Shown here piece after piece: positions 35,914 through 43,658 of a stretch of 43,658 bases of DNA (its first letter is position 1; each line of letters begins with the position of its first letter). The translations under genes and the position numbers were made by a program. This DNA is from Saccoglossus kowalevskii. Taxonomy: Eukaryota > Hemichordata > Enteropneusta > Harrimaniidae. Location: the NCBI RefSeq assembly GCF_000003605.2, contig NW_003118314.1:1-43658 (forward strand), given 5' to 3'. The notes under the pieces were generated by a model. It searched no databases, was not told the origin of the DNA, and saw only the letters and a list, made by a program, of their open reading frames with translations.

Positions 35914-36813
35914 GTAGCTGATGCAATCCTAGTGGTATCGTGTGGTTACTGCTGCAATACACTCATACAAACCTAGTGTTATCATCGTGTTGCTGATGCA
36001 ATCCTGGTGGTATCGTGTGGTTACTGCTGCGATACACTCATACAAACCTAGTGTTATCATCGTGTTGCTGATGCAATCCTGGTGGTATCGTGGGATTACT
36101 GCTGCGATACACTCATACAAACCTAGTGTTATCATCGTGTAGCTGATGCAATCCTAGTGGTATCGTGTGGTTACTGCTGCGATACACTCATACAAACCTA
36201 GTTTTATCATCGTGTAGCTGATGCAATCCTGGTGGTATCATGTGGTTACTGCTGCGATACACTCATACAAACCTAGTGTTATCATCGTGTAGCTGATGCA
36301 ATCCTAGTGGTATCGTGTGGTTACTGCTGCGATACACTCATACAAACCTAGTTTTATCATCGTGTAGCTGATGCAATCCTGGTGGTATCATGTGGTTACT
36401 GCTGCGATACACTCATACAAACCTAGTGTTATCATCGTGTAGCTGATGCAATCCTAGTGGTATCGTGTGGTTACTGCTGCAATACACTCATACAAACCTA
36501 GTGTTATCATCGTGTTGCTGATGCAATCCTGGTGGTATCGTGTGGTTACTGCTGCGATACACTCATACAAACCTAGTGTTATCATCGTGTAGCTGATGCA
36601 ATCCTAGTGGTATCGTGTGGTTACTGCTGCGATACACTCATACAAACCTAGTTTTATCATCGTGTAGCTGATGCAATCCTGGTGGTATCATGTGGTTACT
36701 GCTGCGATACACTCATACAAACCTAGTGTTATCATCGTGTAGCTGATGCAATCCTAGTGGTATCGTGTGGTTACTGCTGCAATACACTCATACAAACCTA
36801 GTGTTATCATCGT
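35914..36813. repeat. T3A-rich block with a 150-bp dimer repeat
   Basis: The pair T3A/G18A with AGTTTTATC followed by T3A with TATCATG occurs with GTTTTATC at 36201, 36351 and 36651, that is at 150 and 300 bp. Nearly every monomer from 36139 carries T3A, so the + frame is closed at almost every unit. The pair equals the last monomers of cassette K, so the dimer probably arose by re-amplifying the 3' half of that cassette. Confidence 0.8.
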
Positions 36814-37638
36814 GTTGCTGATGCAATCCTTGTGGTATCGTGGGATTACTGCTGCGATACACTCATACAAACCTACTGTTATCATCGTGTTGCTGATGCA
36901 ATCCTAGTGATATCGTGGGATTACTGCTGCGATACACTCATACAAACCTAGTGTTATCATCGTGTTGCTGATGCAATCCTGGTGGTATCGTGGGATTACT
37001 GCTGCGATACACTCATACAAACCTAGTGTTATCATCGTGTTACTGATGCAATCCTGGTGGTATCGTGGGATGGCTGCTGCGATACACTCATACAAACCTA
37101 GTGTTATCATCGTGTTGCTGATGCAATCCTAGTGGTATCGTGGGATTACTGCTGCGATACACTCATACAAATCTAGTGTTATCATCGTGTTGCTGATGCA
37201 ATCCTAGTGGTATCGTGGGATTACTGCTGCGATACACTCATACAAACCTAGTGTTATCATCGTGTTGCTGATGCAATCCTGGTGGTATCGTGTGGTTACT
37301 GCTGCGATACACTCATACAAACCTAGTGTTATCATCGTGTTGCTGATGCAATCCTGGTGGTATCGTGTGGTTACTGCTGCGATACACTCATACAAACCTA
37401 GTGTTATCATCGTGTTGCTGATGCAATCCTAGTGGTATCCTGGGATTACTGCTGCGATACACTCATACAAAGCTAGTGTTATCATCGTGATGCTGATGCA
37501 TTCCTGGTGGTATCGTGTGATTACTGCTGCGATACACTCATACAAACCTAGTGTTATCATCGTATTGCTGATGCAATCCTGGTGGTATCGTGGGATTACT
37601 GCTGCGATACACTCATACAAACCTAGTGTTATCATCGT
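36814..37638. repeat. GIT-type block with divergent monomers
   Basis: CCTTGTGG and CCTAGTGATATC monomers at the left match the right flank of cassette K copy 4. The monomer at 37039 has GGGATGGCTGC. The monomers around 37431-37520 have TATCCTGGG, AAAGCTAG, GTGATGCTG, GATGCATTCC and GTGTGATTAC. GATGCATTCC after a CTAG/GGG monomer also occurs at 21661, and as GATGCATTT at 432. Confidence 0.75.
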
Positions 37639-38163
37639 GTTGCTGATGCAATCCTAGTGGTATCGTGTGGTTACTGCTGCGATACACTCATACAAACCTA
37701 GTGTTATCATCGTGTTGCTGATGCAATCCTGGTGGTATCGTGTGGTTACTGCTGCGATACACTCATACAAACCTAGTGTTATCATCGTGTAGCTGATGCA
37801 ATCCTAGTGGTATCGTGTGGTTACTGCTGCGATACACTCATACAAACCTAGTGTTATCATCGTGTTGCTGATGCAATCCTGGTGGTATCGTGTGGTTACT
37901 GCTGCGATACACTCATACAAACCTAGTGTTATCATCGTGTTGCTGATGCAATCCTAGTGGTATCGTGTGGTTACTGCTGCGATACACTCATACAAACCTA
38001 GTGTTATCATCGTGTTGCTGATGCAATCCTAGTGGTATCGTGTGGTTACTGCTGCGATACACTCATACAAACCTAGTGTTATCATCGTGTTGCTGATGCA
38101 ATCCTGTTGGTATCGTGTGGTTACTGCTGCGATACACTCATACAAACCTAGTGTTATCATTGT

Positions 38164-38613
38164 GTAGCTGATGCAATCCTAGTGGTATCGTGTGGTTACT
38201 GCTGCGATACACTCGTATAAACCTAGTGTTATCATCGTGTTGCTGATGCAATCCTGGTGGTATCGTGTGGTTACTGCTGCGATACACTCATACAAACCTA
38301 GTGTTATCATCGTGTTGCTGATGCAATCCTGGTGGTATCGTGGGATTACTGCTGTGATACACTCATACAAACCTAGTGTTATCATCGTATTGCTGATTCA
38401 ATCCTAGTGGTATCGTGGGATTACTGCTGCGATACACTCATACAAACCTAGTGTTATCATCGTGTAGCTGATGCAATCCTGGTGGTATCGTGTGGTTACT
38501 GCTGCGATACACTCATACAAACCTAGTGTTATCATCGTGTAGCTGATGCAATCCTAGTGGTATCGTGTGGTTACTGCTGCGATACACTCATACAAACCTA
38601 GTTTTATCATCGT
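38164..38613. repeat. Cassette K, copy 5 (6 monomers)
   Basis: ATTGTGTAG with CTCGTATAA; plain VVT; GIT with CTGTGATAC; GTATTG GATTCAA GIT (38389); T3A; T3A/G18A with AGTTTTATC. After that the order leaves the cassette. Its first unit is a HOR-A anchor, so it is a hybrid of HOR-A and cassette K. Confidence 0.75.
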
Positions 38614-38763
38614 GTTGCTGATGCAATCCTAGTGGTATCGTGTGGTTACTGCTGCGATACACTCATACAAACCTAGTGTTATCATCGTGTTGCTGATGCA
38701 ATCCTGGTGGGGTCGTGTGGTTACTGCTGCGATACGCTCATACAAACCTAGTGTTATTATCGT

Positions 38764-39214
38764 GTAGCTGATGCAATCCTAGTGGTATCGTGTGGTTACT
38801 GCTGCGATACACTCATACAAACCTAGTGTTATCATCGTGTTGCTGATGCAATCCTGGTGGTATCGTGGGATTACTGCTGCGATACACTCATACAAACCTA
38901 GTGTTATCATCGTGTTGCTGATGCAATCCTGGTGGTCTCGTGGGATTACTGCTGTGATACACTCATACAAACCTAGTGTTATCATCGTATTGCTGATTCA
39001 ATCCTAGTGGTATCGTGGGATTACTGCTGCGATACACTCATACAAACCTAGTGTTATCATCGTGTAGCTGATGCAATCCTGGTGGTATCGTGTGGTTACT
39101 GCTGCGATACACTCATACAAACCTAGTGTTATCATCGTGTAGCTGATGCAATCCTAGTGGTATCGTGGGGATTACTGCTGCGATACACTCATACAAACCT
39201 AGTGTTATCATCGT
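38764..39214. repeat. Cassette K, copy 6 (6 monomers)
   Basis: T3A/G18A; GIT; GIT with GGTCTCGTGGG and CTGTGATAC; GTATTG GATTCAA GIT (38989); T3A; T3A/G18A with an extra G near 39170. Closest to copies 4 and 5. Confidence 0.75.
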
Positions 39215-42200
39215 GTTGCTGATGCAATCCTAGTGGTATCGTGGGATTACTGCGTGCGATACACTCATACAAACCTAGTGTCATCATCGTGTTGCTGATG
39301 CGTTCCTGGTGGTATCGTGTGGTTACTGCTGCGATACACTCATACAAACCTAGTGTTATCATCGTGTTGCTGATGCAATCCTGGTGGTATCGTGTGGTTA
39401 CTGCTGTGATACACTCATACAAACCTAGTGTTAGCATCGTGTTGCTGATGCAATCCTGGTGGTATCGTGTGGTTACTGCTGTGATACACTCATACAAACC
39501 TAGTGTTATCATCGTGTAGCTGATGCAATCCTAGTGGTATCGTGTGGTTACTGCTGCGATACACTCATACAAACCTAGTGTTATCATCGTGTTGCTGATG
39601 CAATCCTGGTGGTATCGTGTGGTTACTGCTGGGATACACTCATACAAACCTAGTGTTATCATCGTGTTGCTGATGCAATCCTAGTGGTATCGTGTGGTTA
39701 CTGCTGCGATACACTCATACAAACCTAGTGTTATCATCGTGTTGCTGATGCAATCCTGGTGGTATCGTGTGGTTACTGCTGCGATACACTCATACAAACC
39801 TAGTGTTATCATCGTGTTGCTGATGCAATCCTGGTGGTATCGTGTGGTTACTGCTGCGATACACTCATACAAACCTAGTGTTATCATCGTGTTGCTGATG
39901 CAATCCTGGTGGTATCGTGTGGTTACTGCTGCGATACACTCATACAAACCTAGTGTTAGCATCGTGTTGCTGATGCAATCCTGGTGGTATCGTGTGGTTA
40001 CTGCTGCGATACACTCATACAAACCTAGTGTTATCATCGTGTAGCTGATGCAATCCTGGTGGTATCGTGTGGTTACTGCTGCGATACACTCATACAAACC
40101 TAGTGTTATCATCGTGTTGCTGATGCAATCCTGGTGGTATCGTGGGATTACTGCTGCGATACACTCATACAAACCTAGTGTTATCATCGTGTTGCTGATG
40201 CAATCCTGGTGGTATCGTGGGATTACTGCTGCGATACACTCATACAAACCTAGTGTTATCATCGTGTTGCTGATGCAATCCTGGTGGTATCGTGGGATTA
40301 CTGCTGCGATACACTCATACAAACCTAGTGTTATCATCGTGTTGCTGATGCAATCCTGGTGGTATCGCGTGGTTACTGCTGCGATACACTCATACAAACC
40401 TAGTGTTATCATCGTGTTGCTGATGCAATCCTGGTGGTATCGTGGGATTACTGCTGCGATACACTCATACAAACCTAGTGTTATCATCGTGTTGCTGATG
40501 CAATCCTGGTGGTATCGTGGGATTACTGCTGCGATACACTCATACAAACCTAGTGTTATCATCGTGTTGCTGATGCAATCCTGGTGGTATCGTGGGATTA
40601 CTGCTGCGATACACTCATACAAACCTAGTGTTATCATCGTGTTGCTGATGCAATCCTGGTGGTATCGTGGGATTACTGCTGCGATACACTCATACAAACC
40701 TAGTATTATCATCGTATTGCTGATGCAATCCTGGTGGTATCGTGTGGTTACTGCTGCGATACACTCATACAAACCCAGTGTTATCATCGTGTTGCTGATG
40801 CAATCCTGGTGGTATCATGTGGTTACTGCTGTGATACACTCATACAAACCTAGTGTTAGCATCGTGTTGCTGATGCAATCCTGGTGGTATCGTGTGGTTA
40901 CTGCTGTGATACACTCATACAAACCTAGTGTTATCATCGTGTAGCTGATGCAATCCTAGTGGTATCGTGTGGTTACTGCTGCGATACACTCATACAAACC
41001 TAGTGTTATCATCGTGTTGCTGATGCAATCCTGGTGGTATCGTGTGGTTACTGCTGCGATACACTCATACAAACCTAGTGTTATCATCGTGTTGCTGATG
41101 CAATCCTAGTGGTATCGTGTGGTTACTGCTGCGATACACTCATACAAACCTAGTGTTATCATCGTGTTGCTGATGCAATCCTGGTGGTATCGTGTGGTTA
41201 CTGCTGCGATACACTCATACAAACCTAGTGTTATCATCGTGTTGCTGATGCAATCCTGGTGGTATCGTGTGGTTACTGCTGCGATACACTCATACAAACC
41301 TAGTGTTATCATCATGTTGCTGATGCAATCCTGGTGGTATCGTGTGGTTACTGCTGCGATACACTCATACAAACCTAGTGTTAGCATCGTGTTGCTGATG
41401 CAATCCTGGTGGTATCGTGTGGTTACTGCTGCGATACACTCATACAAACCTAGTGTTATCATCGTGTAGCTGATGCAATCCTGGTGGTAACGTGTGGTTA
41501 CTGCTGCGATACACTCATACAAACCTAGTGTTATCATCGTGTTGCTGATGCAATCCTGGTGGTGTCGTGTGGTTACTGCTGCGATACACTCATACAAACC
41601 TAGTGTTATCATCGTGTTGCTGATGCAATCCTGGTGGTATCGTGTGGTTACTGCTGCGATACACTCATACAAACCTAGTGTTATCATCGTGTTGCAGATG
41701 CAATCCTGGTGGTATCGTTTGGTTACTGCTGCGATACACTCATACAAACCTAGTGTTATCATCGTGTTGCTGATGCAATCCTGGTGGTATCGTGTGGTTA
41801 CTGCTGCGATACACTCATACAAACCTAGTGTTATCATCGTGTTGCTGATGCAATCCTGGTGGTATCGTGTGGTTACTGCTGCGATACACTCATACAAACC
41901 TAGTGTTATCATCGTGTTGCTGATGCAATCCTGGTGGTATCGTGTGGTTACTGCTGCGATACACTCATACAAATCTAGTGTTATCATCGTGTTGCTGATG
42001 CAATCCTGGTGGTATCGTGTGGTTACTGCTGCGATACACTCATACAAACCTAGTGTTATCATCGTGTTGCTGATGCAATCCTGGTGGTATCGTGTGGTTA
42101 CTGCTGCGATACACTCATACAAACCTTGTATTATCATCGTATTGCTGATGCAATCCTGGTGGTATCGTGGGATTACTGCTGCGATACACTCATACAAACC

Positions 42201-42440
42201 TAGTGTTATCATCGTGTTGCTGATGCAATCCTGGTGGTATCGTGGGATTACTGCTGCGATACACTCATACAAACCTAGTGTTATCATCGTGTTGCTGATG
42301 CAATCCTGCTGGTATCGTGGGATTACTGCTGCGATACACTCATACAAACCTAGTATTATCATCGTATTGCTGATGCAATCCTGGTGGTATCGTGTGGTTA
42401 CTGCTGCGATACACTCATACAAACCTAGTGTTATCATCGT
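39215..42440. repeat. Homogeneous block D with a 19-monomer tandem duplication
   Basis: Markers CTGCTGTGATAC, TTAGCATC, T3A/G18A (39516), TTAGCATC (about 39956) and lone T3A (40041) recur at +1425 bp: 40826, 40941, about 41381 and 41466. Block D is therefore two copies of a 1425-bp, 19-monomer unit followed by further homogeneous monomers to 42440. GIT monomers cluster in the first copy (40116-40690). The - frame is open over 39681-40787 and 41106-42437 (368 and 443 codons). An extra base near 39254 (TGCGTGCG) sits at the left edge. Confidence 0.85.
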
Positions 42441-43040
42441 GTAGCTGATGCAATCCTAGTGGTATCGTGTGGTTACTGCTGCAATACACTCATACAAACC
42501 TAGTGTTATCATCGTGTTGCTGATGCAATCCTGGTGGTATCGTGTGGTTACTGCTGGGATACACTCATACAAACCTAGTGTTATCATCGTGTAGCTGATG
42601 CAATCCTAGTGGTATCGTGTGGTTACTGCTGCGAAACACTCATACAAACCTAGTGTTATCATCGTGTTGCTGATGCAATCCTAGTGGTATCATGTGGTTA
42701 CTGCTGCGATACACTCATACAAACCTAGTGTTATCATCGTGTTGCTGATGCAATCCTGGTGGTATCGTGTGGTTACTGCTGCGATACACTCATACAAACC
42801 TAGTGTTATCATCGTGTTGCTGATGCAATCCTGGTGGTATCGCGTGGTTACTGCTGCGATACACTCATACAAACCTTGTGTTATCATCGTATTGCTGATG
42901 CAATCCTGGTGGTATCGGGGGATTACTGCTGCGATACACTCATACAAACCTAGTGTTATCATCGTGTTGCTGATGCAATCCTGGTGGTATCGTGGGATTA
43001 CTGCTGCGATACACTCATACAAACCTAGTGTTATCATCGT
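42441..43040. repeat. HOR-B unit, copy 9 (8 monomers)
   Basis: CTGCAATAC; CTGGGATAC; GCGAAAC (42633); TATCATG; plain; TATCGCG with CCTTGTG; GTATTG TATCGGGGG; GIT. The combination CCTTGTG plus TATCGGGGG is the same as in copies 3, 5 and 6. Confidence 0.85.
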
Positions 43041-43658
43041 GTTGCTGATGCAATCCTAGTGGTATCATGTGGTTACTGCTGCGATACACTCATACAAACC
43101 TAGTGTTATCATCGTGTTGCTGATGCAATCCTGGTGGTATCATGTGGTTACTGCTGCGATACACTCATACAAACCTAGTGTTATCATCGTGTTGCTGATG
43201 CAATCCTGGTGGTATCGCGTGGTTACTGCTGCGATACACTCATACAAACCTAGTGTTATCATCGTATTGCTGATGCAATCCTGGTGGTATCGTGGGATTA
43301 CTGCTGCGATACACTCATACAAACCTAGTGTTATCATCGTGTTGCTGATGCAATCCTGGTGGTATCGTGGGATTACTGCTGCGATACACTCATACAAACC
43401 TAGTGTTATCATCGTATTGCTGATGCAATCCTGGTGGTATCGTGTGGTTACTGCTGGGATACACTCATACAAACCTAGTGTTATCATCGTGTAGCTGATG
43501 CAATCCTAGTGGTATCGTGTGGTTACTGCTGCAATACACTCATACAAACCTAGTGTTATCATCGTGTTGCTGATGCAATCCAGGTGGTATTGTGTGGTTA
43601 CTGCTGCGATACACTCATACAAACCTAGTGTTATCATCGTGTAGCTGATGCAATCCTA
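43041..43658. repeat. Partial HOR-B unit and right edge
   Basis: Starts at the G18A TATCATG step, then a second TATCATG monomer, TATCGCG, GTATTG GIT, GIT, GTATTG with CTGGGATAC (43416), T3A/G18A with CTGCAATAC (43491). This matches 13029-13553 step by step at 400 monomers distance. The last full monomer has CCAGGTGG and TATTGTG. The window ends inside a T3A/G18A unit, so the array continues. Confidence 0.85.

Larger units (their letters stand above)
37639..39214. repeat. HOR-A remnant with two cassette K copies 600 bp apart
   Basis: G18A and T3A monomers surround a single CTCGTATAAACC anchor at 38212, then cassette K copy 5 and copy 6. The markers GTATTG with GATTCAA lie at 38389 and 38989, exactly 8 monomers apart. 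CCTGGTGGGGTCG near 38706 is shared with about 30604, which places this block close to 30.3-31.0 kb in descent. Confidence 0.8.
1..43658. repeat. 75-bp satellite array, whole window
   Basis: The entire window is a head-to-tail tandem array of one 75-bp monomer. Monomer starts can be followed without a break: 51, 126 and so on to 651, then 727, 803, 878, and finally every 75 bp from 39291 to 43641. This gives 581 full units with a net gain of 15 bp. Every unit carries the landmarks GCTGATG, TATCGTG, CTGCGATAC and CATACAAACC, with only a few substitutions each. Orientation never switches. Consensus GC is about 45% (34 of 75). No unique DNA interrupts the array and neither end is a real boundary. 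Such arrays belong to eukaryotic heterochromatin, often centromeric or pericentromeric, but nothing here fixes the location or species. I do not recognise the monomer as a named satellite family. No coding, RNA or mobile-element function is supported anywhere in it. Confidence 0.98.

Noticed and set aside
1-43658. Many open reading frames of 60 to 515 codons encoding 25-residue repeats on both strands
   Set aside because: They follow from a stop-free frame in a 75-bp period. They have no unique ends, overlap on opposite strands, end at the common CTAG variant, and are cut by indels. I see no promoter, start context or family similarity. Only the longest is listed, as a low-confidence item.
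1-43658. CRISPR array
   Set aside because: The repeats are directly adjacent 75-bp units with no unique spacers, and no cas genes are present.
1-43658. Bacterial repeat-protein gene or surface adhesin
   Set aside because: Stops in both frames in a large share of monomers, frameshifts, and no signal, anchor or unique domain. A 43-kb array of this kind is not expected in a bacterial gene.
1-43658. Telomere or short simple repeat
   Set aside because: The period is 75 bp and complex. No TTAGGG-like or other short telomeric motif is seen.
1-43658. CENP-B box
   Set aside because: I looked for the TTCG and CGGGA landmarks of the box in the monomer and did not find them in the right arrangement. 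Centromere function can be neither shown nor excluded.
1-43658. tRNA-like or polymerase III promoter in GGTTACTGC
   Set aside because: It lacks the GGTTCGA core of a B box and has no cloverleaf. The resemblance is limited to four or five bases.
1-43658. Transposon or retroelement fragment inside the array
   Set aside because: Monomer phase is continuous with changes of at most 4 bp, so no insertion of foreign DNA exists in the window.
1-43658. Inverted monomers or palindromic arms at array scale
   Set aside because: Every monomer I followed has the same orientation.

Overview
The whole 43.7 kb window is one tandem satellite array, and I find no gene I can support. The repeat unit is 75 bp and runs head to tail in one orientation from the first base to the last. 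Following the monomer phase along the sequence gives 581 complete monomers (51 to 43640) plus a partial unit at each end. The net length gain over that span is only 15 bp, made by about 19 small insertions or deletions. No monomer is inverted, and no transposon, unique spacer, RNA gene or flanking unique DNA is visible. The array continues beyond both edges.

The sequence cannot identify the organism. A homogeneous array of this size with layered higher-order structure is typical of eukaryotic heterochromatin (centromeric, pericentromeric or subtelomeric), so a eukaryote is inferred. Monomer GC is about 45%, with three CpG sites per unit. Many recurrent variants are CG to CA or CG to TG, which would fit past cytosine methylation.

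Monomer numbering used throughout: position 1 is the G of GTTGCTGATG. Landmarks are CCTGGTGG at 15-22, TATCGTG at 23-29, CTGCGATAC at 39-47, CATACAAACC at 51-60 and ATCATCGT at 68-75. The main diagnostic variants are T3A (GTAGCTG), G18A (CCTAGTGG), the linked pair T30G+G32A (GTGGGATTAC in place of GTGTGGTTAC, called the GIT type here, against VVT), G43A (CTGCAATAC), C42G (CTGGGATAC), T45A (GCGAAAC), A52G (CTCGTAC) and G27A (TATCATG).

Layout: these variants occur in fixed orders, so the array is a mosaic of higher-order repeats. HOR-A (8-monomer core with a CTCGTAC anchor) dominates 0.7-3.2, 5.6-11.7, 23.2-24.6 and 27.4-30.6 kb. HOR-B (modal 9-monomer, 675 bp unit with a GCGAAAC anchor) occupies about 12.8-13.5, 15.0-15.7, 19.9-20.6, 32.1-35.2 and 42.4-43.5 kb. 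An 8-monomer cassette K occurs six times (8.5, 11.8, 14.0, 30.7, 38.2 and 38.8 kb). Between them lie homogeneous blocks whose monomers mostly lack T3A and G18A (17.1-19.0, 21.6-23.2, 24.6-27.4, 31.3-32.1, 35.2-35.9 and 39.2-42.4 kb).

Because 75 is a multiple of 3, those homogeneous blocks are open on both strands for up to 515 codons. I judge these open frames to be by-products of the period, not genes. The most informative content is the evolutionary record: nested duplications of 150, 525-825, 1350 and 1425 bp, and shared private variants between blocks 5 to 30 kb apart.
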